DNA from: Massilia timonae CCUG 45783
GTDB taxonomy: Bacteria; Pseudomonadota; Gammaproteobacteria; Burkholderiales; Burkholderiaceae_D
NCBI RefSeq assembly: GCF_000315425.1
Contig: NZ_JH992922.1
Location: 1,984,976 to 2,048,975, forward strand
Direction of reading: 5' to 3'
Length of the DNA stretch: 64,000 nucleotides
A program made the translations under genes and the position numbers. Below the pieces are notes generated by a model that saw only the letters and a program-made list of their open reading frames with translations, had not been told where the DNA came from and made no database searches. Positions 43,701 to 50,449 of this stretch are shown piece after piece (the first letter of the stretch is position 1; each line of letters opens with the position of its first letter).

Positions 43701-44457
43701 CGAGGTCGAAGCGGGGTCCGGCGAATGGCTCCAGGTCGGCAACGAGTTCGCGATCCGCTCCAACGGCCTGCCGCCTTATTATCGCGAGGGGATCATCGCG
43801 GCCGTCCAGGCGCGCCTGGCGCATCTCGGCCCGCAGCGGCTGATGCTGCTGGCGGCGCTGATGCGCTATTACCAGCTGCGCGTATACGAACCGCGCCTCG
43901 AAGTCGACGAGACTGGCGCCCAGCTGCCATCGCCCTCGCTGCCGAACATCACCGCGCGCCGCCTGTACGACAGCTGGATCCGGCGCGCGCAGGCGCTGGA
44001 CCCGGCCCTGGGGCCGGCGCGCATCGAGGCCTTGCTGGGCCAGGTCGAGCGCTGGACCGAGGCCGTTCCCGGCTCGAGCCAGGACGCCTACGGCTGGGAA
44101 GTCGAGCGCGCGGTCGACAAGCGCGTGATCCTGCCCGCGCTGCTGGCGGACGAGGAAGCGGCGGCGCAGGCGCTGGCGCCGCGTCCGGTCGCGCCGCCAC
44201 CGCTGCCGACCGCGACGCCACGCTTCAAGCTGTTCATCGGCGGCGCCCAGCGCGGGCCGTTCACGGTCGACGAGGTCGCGCAGCAGGCCGCGCGCGGCGA
44301 GATCGACCACGCCACCCGCGCCTGGGACATGCGCTGGCATCCGAAGATCGGCAAGTGGAGCACGGTGGGTGAGCTGCCCGAGTTGGCAACTGCGCTAGGC
44401 CGCACGCCCGATGACGGGATACCCGATCCCGACGACGGCGTGCCGGATCCGGACTAG
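40789..44457 (+). CDS. Tubulin/FtsZ-superfamily protein (Tubulin_2-like) with C-terminal GYF_2 domain
   Basis: 1222 residues, far longer than FtsZ. The N-terminal nucleotide fold shows GAGGTGME at 28-35 after a beta strand and the tubulin signature-like AAGGTGAGS at 207-215, following IVVVAS. KANKERTEANAYATLMELE (about 248-266) is typical of the large bacterial tubulin-like family. Residues 411-422 are three GNNA repeats in a linker. A long helical middle region (about 440-700) suggests coiled coil. The end carries a GYF_2-like domain (about 1146-1200: RGPFTVDEVAQ, WDMRWHP, W) and an acidic PDPDDG tail. GTP-dependent polymerisation is expected from the family. GGGAG precedes the ATG. Confidence 0.8.
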   Translation: MAEFPNPSSINSRPAELKVDLRPTLFIGAGGTGMEVMMRIRRRILAAVWNRRHPTRVESIADFPVARFLHFDLDSNAVIDEGKSQRTDPWYELVRLSDEERLVEPLDLPQYHESDDSLARFPLIESWMPLRPKKLRSLGIDPSKGAGQIRALARLYLFDKYPKLRGRIKGALNYLSSNAGIERKENYQRLGLQVDTSKFRIVVVASAAGGTGAGSVLDLGWLSKAIARQEVSDSQVDLVLLMPSGFAKANKERTEANAYATLMELETAMRDMNANITWLDPDSIAGRGAPYDDVYFVDTANLANKATLDVKDVYQMVADTLFEDFASADFANRKRSVAVNQQQHKLGPYNPRVPEARFGDMRLSYSKAYSSFGQSVLDTQQSLHEDIRAYELAALMVKAFFGLAGSDGVSGNNAGNNAGNNAARRAGDAERDAFMREQMEMAERPFDEFPDLRKGSVDVTPFTEYALTTALLQDRDGRSLLERVESRVQLEMDRIMASYDVKLWREKVSELLPQLERDAIREAGATAETSEDRIKRHTGELTNRVKGRVRERLYALLDDRRQGGLEFVLSLLEQVKARLAQRDLAHAERNGRRYRDIRDALRTRQVEESLNNLGQAAVRLFGKEPQAREVMGHLKRDLADYLRFHLLAVAAGQAIEVMRSLSGWLGDPQSTDEHGHAQWSGIAGEFQEGRRAVQAMLGAVDQRIMQLRADARQEHATTIKLGVETTPAPVRLTGDTSIWSEEVLLEFGGSARLFPQLGDERLRAELLLKLFRRAQLQLSSQGLDQQESADPLLERLSTLSPQERQRIFAEWIRSAMPWVNARFSAEFTPNADQFKCFIGVGDPVSWRRMEAEIRAAVPTGYFHGELVSIVNTGVSGRAVCYIELSGYPMTVLRGLPTWRASYQIENPKIPTHLHFDATRFRHPISPSMDELGRLADDYEWYLQAIALGVIRRKAELGDREAAFQPRGQYLFEVEAGSGEWLQVGNEFAIRSNGLPPYYREGIIAAVQARLAHLGPQRLMLLAALMRYYQLRVYEPRLEVDETGAQLPSPSLPNITARRLYDSWIRRAQALDPALGPARIEALLGQVERWTEAVPGSSQDAYGWEVERAVDKRVILPALLADEEAAAQALAPRPVAPPPLPTATPRFKLFIGGAQRGPFTVDEVAQQAARGEIDHATRAWDMRWHPKIGKWSTVGELPELATALGRTPDDGIPDPDDGVPDPD
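42019..42054 (+). repeat. Three perfect 12-bp tandem repeats inside the tubulin-like gene
   Basis: GGGAACAATGCG occurs three times without interruption, encoding GNNA three times. The repeat length is a multiple of three, so copy-number change would keep the frame and only alter the linker after the nucleotide domain. Confidence 0.9.
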
Positions 44458-44465
44458 GAACAGGC

Positions 44466-45101
44466 ATGGAGCAAGCACTGTCTACCTTTCGCTGCGTGAA
44501 CGTCGGCTGCGGACGCGCCTTTCCGCGCCGGGTCGCATTCTGTCCCTGGTGCGGCACGGCGCAGCAGGCGGCCGCCGCGCCGATCGCGCCGCCGGCGCCC
44601 AGCCTGGCGAAACGGCCGGAGCCGGCCGCCGCTCCCCCGCCAGCCCCGGTTGCGGCGGCTCCGCGACCAGCGCCGCCAGCGCCGCCAGCACCGCCAGCAC
44701 CGCCAGCACCGCCAGTGCCGCCGGCACCGCCCAGATCGCCCCCACCACCGGCAGCGCCGCCCATCCGCCCGAGTGCGGCGCCCCGTCCGGCCGCTCCAGC
44801 GCGCAAGCCGATCCGCCTGCGCTGGTGGCTGATCGCGCTCGGCCTGCTATGGCTGGCCTGGATGCTGACCAAGCCGACGGCGGCGCGCATCGAGCGCCGC
44901 ATGACATCGGCGATCGCATTGGCGAAGGAATGCAAGCCGAAGGAGGCGCAGGACGAACTGATCGCGCTGCGCAAGACGCGCGCGAGCCAAGCGCAGCTGC
45001 GCAAGGTGCAGGATGCGCTCAATGCCGCAGCCGCCGCCTGCACGCGCGAAGAGCGGCGCCGGCGCAGCCATCCGCTGGCCGATCCGAAGCGCGGCGGATG
45101 A
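44466..45101 (+). CDS. Zinc-ribbon, proline-rich, single-pass membrane protein
   Basis: 211 residues. Zinc ribbon C10-x4-C15 / C26-x2-C29 (ending FCPWCG), a Pro/Ala linker from about 31 to 115, a membrane helix at about 119-134 (RWWLIALGLLWLAWML) preceded by basic residues, and a C-terminal helical domain with two Cys (ECKP, AACT) that would lie outside. By the positive-inside rule the zinc ribbon faces the cytoplasm. It starts 8 bp after the tubulin-like gene and resembles an anchor with a flexible cytosolic arm. No family name recognised. Confidence 0.7.
   Translation: MEQALSTFRCVNVGCGRAFPRRVAFCPWCGTAQQAAAAPIAPPAPSLAKRPEPAAAPPPAPVAAAPRPAPPAPPAPPAPPAPPVPPAPPRSPPPPAAPPIRPSAAPRPAAPARKPIRLRWWLIALGLLWLAWMLTKPTAARIERRMTSAIALAKECKPKEAQDELIALRKTRASQAQLRKVQDALNAAAAACTREERRRRSHPLADPKRGG
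44673..44726 (+). repeat. Six 9-bp units encoding a PPA repeat
   Basis: CCGCCAGCA or one- to two-base variants, six in a row, in the proline-rich linker of the zinc-ribbon membrane protein. The unit is in frame, so slippage would change only arm length. Confidence 0.85.
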
Positions 45102-45174
45102 AGCTGTAAGCACATCCACGCCGGATGGCCCGGTGTATCATGCAAGGCGTCGAGAAAACCGCAAGGAGCAGGGA

Positions 45175-45498
45175 ATGAAGGCAAGCATGACAAGGGCGCT
45201 GCTGGTGCCGGTGATGCTCATGGCGCTGGCCGGCTGCAGCCGCGACGAGGACGGCGCCGGGCCGGCGGAACGCATCGGCAAGGCGCTGGACGATGCCAGC
45301 GCCAAGGTCACCGATTCGGTGCAGGACGAATTGGCCAGGGTCGACGACGCGGTCGACGAGGCGCGCGACAAGGTCAGGGACGCGACCGAGGAAGCCAGCC
45401 GCGGCTTGGACCGCGCGACCGAGGAAGTCGGCAAGTCGGTGGAACGCGCCGGCGAGAAGATCCAGGAACAGGCGGACGAGATCAGGGAAGACGATTAA
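45175..45498 (+). CDS. Small lipoprotein with amphipathic helical repeats
   Basis: 107 residues. Signal peptide with lipobox LAGC (Cys about residue 20), so lipid-anchored. The mature part is one long charged helix with loosely repeated Asp/Glu/Lys/Arg and Ala/Val heptad- or 11-residue-like units (ARVDDAVDEARDKVRDA). AAGGAG lies upstream of ATG 45175. It follows the last gene of the tubulin-like operon by 73 bp on the same strand and could belong to it, though the gap allows a separate promoter. Its stop overlaps that of the converging kinase gene. Function unknown. Confidence 0.75.
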   Translation: MKASMTRALLVPVMLMALAGCSRDEDGAGPAERIGKALDDASAKVTDSVQDELARVDDAVDEARDKVRDATEEASRGLDRATEEVGKSVERAGEKIQEQADEIREDD

Positions 45499-46787
45499 AT
45501 AAACGTCATCTCCGCCAGCGTGCCGTGCGCGGGGTCGGACGAGATCGCCAAGGTCCAGCCGAAGCGCTCGCACACCCGGCGCGTCAGGAACAGCCCCAGG
45601 CCCTGGCCGCCACCCTGCTTGGCCGAGGTGCGCAGCGCTTGCGTGTAGCGCCGCGCGGCGGCCACCGTGTCGAAACCTGCGCCGCTGTCCTGGATACTCA
45701 GGCGCCCCTCGACCAGGTTGATGCGGATGGCGCCCTGGTAGCTGTTCTCGGCCGCGTTGCGCAGCAGGTTGCCCACCACGATGCGCGCGATCGCTTCCGG
45801 GCTGTTCACCGTCAGGGGTTCCAGGGCTTCGACGACGAAGTGCGCGTCCTTGCCGTCCAGTAGATGCCGGTGGTCGTCGATCAGCGCCAGCAGCAGCGCA
45901 TCGAGCCGCGTGGTCTCCAGCGGCGCCTTGCCGTCCTCGCGCGACAGGAACAGCAGCGCCGCCATGATCTCGGTGAGGTTCTCGGCGGTCGATTCGATGC
46001 GCGCCAGCGGGGCGCCGGCGGCCGGCGGCAGGTCATGCAGCTTGAGCACGTCCACGGCGCCGGCGATGACGGCGATCGGCGTGCGGAATTCGTGGCTGGC
46101 CTGGTCGAGCAGGCTGCGTTCGCGCTCGATGAAGCGCTCGACCCGTTCCAGGTGGCCGTTCACGATGACGGCGATGTCGTGCAGTTCGCTCAGGGCGAAG
46201 TCGGTCGCCAGGCGCTGCGACGGCTGCTCGGGATCGAGTTCTTCCATCCGCTGGGCCAGCACGCCGATCGGCCGCCGCAGGCTGCGGTAGACCCAGGCGA
46301 TCGAACCGGCGATCATCGCGGCGCTCAGCACCGCGATCAGCACGCTGACCAGGGCCATATTGTTCTGGTAGTTTTCCAGGTCGGTGATGTCGACCGCCAT
46401 CACGATGCGTTCGCCGTCGCCGACCGGCGTCACCAGCACCGCATGGCTGAGATCCGACTCGTAGCTGTCCATCCGCTCTTCGTCGTAGTAGCCGGGCCGC
46501 AGCGCGGCGAAATAGGGCGGCATGTCGGCCGGAATCGGCCCGGCGCCCAGGCGCCAGCCGCGGACCAGGCCCGTCGGCGGCTGTTCCTCGCCGGGCGCCG
46601 GCTTGCCGCCCGCGCGCATCCGGGCGGTGCTCGATTCCAGCAGTTCCTCCCACAAGGGATGCACGATCAGGTGCTGGCTCAGGTTGCCCTGGACGGTCAG
46701 GCCCAGGGCCATGGTCAGGAAGAACAGGACGAAGATGGCGCTGATCTTGCGCTGCAGGCTCGACATGCCGCGGATGCGCCTATTCAT
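45495..46787 (-). CDS. Sensor histidine kinase
   Basis: 430 residues. Membrane helices at about 12-33 and 146-167 frame a periplasmic domain of about 110 residues. HAMP, then His232 in ASHEFRTPIAV, N box NLLRNAAENS, G1 box IQDSGAGFD and G2 box GGQGLGLFLTRRV. The start overlaps the 3' end of the regulator gene by 8 bp. With the regulator and the MipA/OmpV gene it forms a three-gene leftward cluster; such pairs next to MipA often respond to envelope stress or antimicrobial agents (inference). Confidence 0.88.
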   Translation of the reverse strand: MNRRIRGMSSLQRKISAIFVLFFLTMALGLTVQGNLSQHLIVHPLWEELLESSTARMRAGGKPAPGEEQPPTGLVRGWRLGAGPIPADMPPYFAALRPGYYDEERMDSYESDLSHAVLVTPVGDGERIVMAVDITDLENYQNNMALVSVLIAVLSAAMIAGSIAWVYRSLRRPIGVLAQRMEELDPEQPSQRLATDFALSELHDIAVIVNGHLERVERFIERERSLLDQASHEFRTPIAVIAGAVDVLKLHDLPPAAGAPLARIESTAENLTEIMAALLFLSREDGKAPLETTRLDALLLALIDDHRHLLDGKDAHFVVEALEPLTVNSPEAIARIVVGNLLRNAAENSYQGAIRINLVEGRLSIQDSGAGFDTVAAARRYTQALRTSAKQGGGQGLGLFLTRRVCERFGWTLAISSDPAHGTLAEMTFI

Positions 46788-47478
46788 CCGATAGCCCCAG
46801 CCGGTAGCCGCTGCCCGCGATCGTCTTGAGCAGCTTGCGCGGAGATTCGCCGTCGACCGCCTTGCGCAGCATGTGCATGTGCGAGCGCAGGACGTCGGTG
46901 TCGGGCACGTCGTCCTTCCAGATCAGGGTTTCGAGTTCCTCGCGCCGCACCAGCGCGGGCGAGCGGCGCATCAGCAGTTCGAGCAGCTGGCGCCGCACCG
47001 GCGTCATCGCCACCACCTTGCCTGCGCGGCTCACCTCGAGCGTGCCGAGATCGAAGCGCAGGTCGGCCACTTCGAGCACCTGCGATTCGGCCACGGCGCC
47101 GCGCGTGCGCTGCACCAGCACGCGCAGGCGGATTTCCAGCTCGGCCAGCGCCACCGGCTTGACCACGTAGTCGTCGGCCCCGGTCAGGAAGCCGTGCAGC
47201 TTGTGCTCGAGCTGGTCCTTCGCGGTGAGGACGATCACCGGTATCCGCGACTTCATTTCCTGGCGCAGCCGCCCCAGCATGGTCATGCCGTCCATGCGCG
47301 GCATCATCCAGTCGAGGACGATGGCGTCGTAGCGGTTGATGGCCAGCAGCCCCAGGCCCGATTCGCCGTCCGGCGCGGCGTCGGAATGGTGTCCGCAGGC
47401 TTCCAGGTAGTCGTAGATGTTCGCCGCCAGGCCGGCGTTGTCTTCGATGATGAGTATGCTCAGGGGCTGCTTGATCAT
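46780..47478 (-). CDS. OmpR-family response regulator
   Basis: 232 residues. Receiver with Glu12/Asp13, phospho-acceptor Asp56 in IVLDWMMPRMDG and the Lys in VKPVAL; winged-helix output domain ending GSGYRLGLSDE. ATG 47478 gives the standard N-terminus (MIKQPLSILIIEDN); a longer open frame upstream runs into the MipA gene in another phase. Translationally coupled to its kinase; 50 bp after the MipA/OmpV stop. Confidence 0.9.
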   Translation of the reverse strand: MIKQPLSILIIEDNAGLAANIYDYLEACGHHSDAAPDGESGLGLLAINRYDAIVLDWMMPRMDGMTMLGRLRQEMKSRIPVIVLTAKDQLEHKLHGFLTGADDYVVKPVALAELEIRLRVLVQRTRGAVAESQVLEVADLRFDLGTLEVSRAGKVVAMTPVRRQLLELLMRRSPALVRREELETLIWKDDVPDTDVLRSHMHMLRKAVDGESPRKLLKTIAGSGYRLGLSDE

Positions 47479-47528
47479 GGGGCGCAACGAGGTCGGTTGA
47501 AATGGCCGGAGCAGTATCGCACCAAACC

Positions 47529-48296
47529 TTAGAAGCCGCGGCTGAAGCCGATGAAGGCCGACACCGAGCCGTCCTTGTCCTTCTCCACCAGCGGGCTGTC
47601 CGACAGCTTCGTCGGCAGCTTGCGGTAGCCGACATTGCCGATGAAGACCCAGTTGCCGGCGAACGGGCGCACCACGTCGACGCCGATGCGGGCCACCGCC
47701 GCGCTGCCCGGCTGGTAGCTGGCCACGCCGCGCGCGACTTCCCCGGGCAGCGTGCCGTAGTAGTAATTGGCCAGCTTCTTCGACAGGTGCGACACGCCGA
47801 CGTTCGGCGTGATCCGCATGGCGCCCCACTGGAACGGATAGCCATAGCTCAGGTTGACTTCAATCCCCTTGCTGGCGCTGGTGACATCGCCCTTGACGCC
47901 CAGGTCGAGCTGGCCCAGCGCGCCGCGCCAGCTGGCGGCCAGGCCCAGGTCGAAGGCGTCGTCGCGGTCTTCCAGCAAGGCGCGGTCGATGCCGCGCTCG
48001 GCCAGCTCGAGCACGCCGAAATCGTCCCTGTCGATGCCGTCGAAGCGGGCCGACAAGGTCGCGTCGAGGGCGAAGCCGCCGCGCTTGACGAGGTGGGCGC
48101 CTCCTTGAATGCCGCGCCAGTAGAAGCGCTCGCCCTCGTAGGACACGAGCGGGAAAGGCGTGACGCGCGTGCCTTCGCCGGCATACACCGAGTCCGAGAC
48201 GGCGGCGCCGACGCCCAGGCCCCAGCGCGACGGTTGCTGCGCGCTGGCGAGGCTGGAAATGGCAAGAAGGGTGGCGAAGAGGAAAAGAGGCTTCAT
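47529..48296 (-). CDS. MipA/OmpV-family outer-membrane protein
   Basis: 255 residues. Signal peptide (about 1-19, ending ASA), then a beta-barrel pattern beginning RWGLGVGAAVSDSVYAGEG, with FPLVSYEGERFYWRG and a final strand SAFIGFSRGF ending in Phe. The family includes MipA, which scaffolds the MltA murein hydrolase and PBP1B in E. coli, and OmpV porins. First gene of the leftward cluster with the two-component pair, which probably regulates it. Confidence 0.87.
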   Translation of the reverse strand: MKPLFLFATLLAISSLASAQQPSRWGLGVGAAVSDSVYAGEGTRVTPFPLVSYEGERFYWRGIQGGAHLVKRGGFALDATLSARFDGIDRDDFGVLELAERGIDRALLEDRDDAFDLGLAASWRGALGQLDLGVKGDVTSASKGIEVNLSYGYPFQWGAMRITPNVGVSHLSKKLANYYYGTLPGEVARGVASYQPGSAAVARIGVDVVRPFAGNWVFIGNVGYRKLPTKLSDSPLVEKDKDGSVSAFIGFSRGF

Positions 48297-48376
48297 GGAT
48301 AGTCCTGTCGATGGTCGTGAATGCGTGCCTGCACTATGCGGCAGGCGTGTCGATGAAATGTCGTTGGCGCGGCGGC

Positions 48377-49523
48377 TTATTTTGAAGGCGCGCCGGCCGC
48401 GACGACGGCGGCGTCGATCCAGCCGAGGTAGTTGCTCGAATGGCGCACCCGGTTGCCGGGTTGCAGATAGATGCGTTTGGCGGCCTCGCTGGCCAGGTAG
48501 CGCTCGATCTGCGCCAGTTGCGCTGCGCGGTCCTTTGCGCCCATCACCGCCTTGATCACGTCCGGCGCGGGCTCCTGGAACACCACGCCATCGCCGGTGC
48601 CGGTCAGCACCGCGCTCTCGGTGCCGATCGCCTTTCGTGCGACCATCGGGATGCGGCCGCCCGCATACGACCAGGTGCGGCTTGTCGCCTCGCCTAGCGT
48701 CTCGGTCACGATCGCGCGCAGGTCCTTGATCATGTCGCCGGCCCGGGCGTGCTGGCGCTGGCGGCCGTCGACGTGGGTCGCGATGGTGACGCCCTGCAGA
48801 AAGGCCTTCCAGTCGCGCGGCACCACCAGCAGGGCGCCGGCCGGGAAGCGGTCAGGCCCGCTCTTGGCGTCGGCGAAGCCGTCGCCGGAGGCGGGATTGG
48901 CCAGGTTGATGTTGCGCACCAGCGTGGCGCGGTCCGAGAAGTCGCCGCACAGGAAGAAGCCCTTGCGGGCGGCGTCGAAATCGGCGCCCGAGCGCAGTTC
49001 GCGGTCGAAGCGCGCGCACACTTCCACCTCGTAGTCCAGCAGGGCGCCGGGGACGGCGGCGACGCTCGCGCGGGGAGCGCCGGCCGCGGACAGCTTGGGA
49101 AACAGGAAGGCTTCGTGCATGCCGACCTCTTTGCCGTGCGCCGGGTAATTGGTGCCGGCGGCGATGTGGGCCAGGCCGCGCGGCCCCACGCCGAGCAGGC
49201 GCTCGAGCGGATGGCTGACGGGGCCCTGTGCCTGCCGCGCCAGGCCGTCGAGGGCGGCGGCATCGAAGCGGTTGATGACGTCGAAGGCGTCGGGGCTGTA
49301 CGAGCCGCTGACCGCGCTCAGGTCGATGGCGGTGAGCTTGCCGGCGCCGAGCTTCAATGCCAGCAGGGTGTGGACCCGCCCCCCCCTGGCGCACCTGGGC
49401 GAAGGTATGGGCCTGCGCGAGGGGCGCCAGCGTCGGGGCGGCGGCGTCCGGCGGCGCCGCCGGCGTAGTAGCAGCGGCGAGCGCCAGGCTGGCGCTGGAA
49501 AGGACGGTACGAAGGCGGAACAT
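48377..49523 (-). pseudogene. Fumarylacetoacetate hydrolase-family gene, frameshifted at a G8 run
   Basis: The N-terminal reading begins at ATG 49523 with a signal-like leader (MFRLRTVLSSASLALAAA) and reaches HTFAQVRQGG; the rest, from RVHTLLALKLGAGKLTAID to the stop at 48377, is in another frame. The switch is at a run of eight G on the coding strand (C at 49379-49386). With seven G the gene reads through as about 381 residues. The downstream part has FAH-fold blocks: LERLLGVG, LLDYEVEVCARFDRE and FFLCGDFSDR. Whether it is a true mutation, a phase-variable switch or an assembly error cannot be told. The export signal is unusual for this family. Confidence 0.75.
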
Positions 49524-49869
49524 GGTGGACTCCAGGTGATGAACGAGCCGGCATCGTAGCGAGGCGATGTCGCGACGTTGTCGTGCATATCCGATCTTCG
49601 CCGGGCGCTCTGGCGCCGCTCAGGCAAGGGATCATCGCCAAGTTGTATCCAGAGGTAACGCAATGCATATGCCCGATCGGCACGGAACGTGCGGCGAACG
49701 GCGCGCAATGTCGCGACAAGTCGCGGCACCTGTCCGGTCGACGAATGTTCGAGCCGGTATTCGTTACAACCGCTTACGCATCAACGGTTCAACTCGGCTT
49801 GCCATTGGTGCTACCTTTCTAATACGCAATTCAATGAGGAATTGCGAACCAGACCAGACAGAGGACATC
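49524..49869. other. 346-bp intergenic region, no gene
   Basis: Divergent upstream region of the frameshifted gene and the small outer-membrane protein gene. TGTCGCGAC occurs at 49568-49576 and 49709-49717, the second as part of the palindrome TGTCGCGACA; this could be a repeated operator or chance. No clear -35/-10 pair was found for either gene. Confidence 0.4.
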
Positions 49870-50424
49870 ATGAAAAAAATCCTGATCACGCTCGCAGCCA
49901 CCGTCGCTGCCATCGGTTCCGCACAAGCCCAGACCGTCGTCGCCGACGGCGGCGCGTCGCGCCCTTATATCGGCGCCGCCGTTTCCGGCGCCAAGAACCA
50001 GACCACGGATGACTGGCAAGCCGGCGGCAAGATCTTCGGCGGATATAACATCGACCAGAACTGGGCGGTGGAAGTCGGCCACTCGCGCTTCGGCAACGAG
50101 GACTTCAACGTCGCGTGGGCGCCGGGATTCGCGGACGCCCGGGTGAAGAGTTCGCGCACCTATGCCGCGGCGAAGTACACGATGCCGGTGAACGCCGAAC
50201 TCTCGGCCTACGGCAAGCTGGGCGCATCGTATAACGAGACCAAGACCTCGTTCATGGGTGACAGCTATACCGATCGCGACACCGGCGCCTATGCCGCGCT
50301 GGGCGTGCAGTACGCGCTGGCGCCGAACGTGGCGCTGTTCGGCGAATACGAACGCTACGGCAAGAAGAAGGAAATGGGCGCCAAGGCCGACGTCGTGTCG
50401 GTGGGCCTGCAGTACGGCTTCTGA
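49870..50424 (+). CDS. Small outer-membrane beta-barrel protein (OmpX/OmpA-barrel type)
   Basis: 184 residues. Signal peptide (1-21, ending AQA), then about eight amphipathic strands: RPYIGAAVSGAKNQ, GKIFGGYNIDQNWAVEVGHSRFG, YAAAKYTMPVNAELSAYGKLGASY and a last strand VVSVGLQYGF with the terminal Phe needed for barrel insertion. It resembles the eight-stranded OMP_b-brl family. The start is the ATG just before the Lys-Lys signal; the open frame extends further upstream without a signal. Role probably structural or adhesive. Confidence 0.85.
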   Translation: MKKILITLAATVAAIGSAQAQTVVADGGASRPYIGAAVSGAKNQTTDDWQAGGKIFGGYNIDQNWAVEVGHSRFGNEDFNVAWAPGFADARVKSSRTYAAAKYTMPVNAELSAYGKLGASYNETKTSFMGDSYTDRDTGAYAALGVQYALAPNVALFGEYERYGKKKEMGAKADVVSVGLQYGF

Positions 50425-50449
50425 TGCAGTAGACCTGCGCCGCGGACGC

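Noticed and set aside
40789..44457. Tubulin-like gene as the cell-division ftsZ
   Set aside because: Three times too long, no ftsA/ftsQ/mur neighbours, and the signature is a variant; the true ftsZ must be elsewhere.
42019..44726. Short tandem repeats as a CRISPR array
   Set aside because: Units are 9 and 12 bp, contiguous without spacers, and lie in frame inside genes; no cas genes are present.
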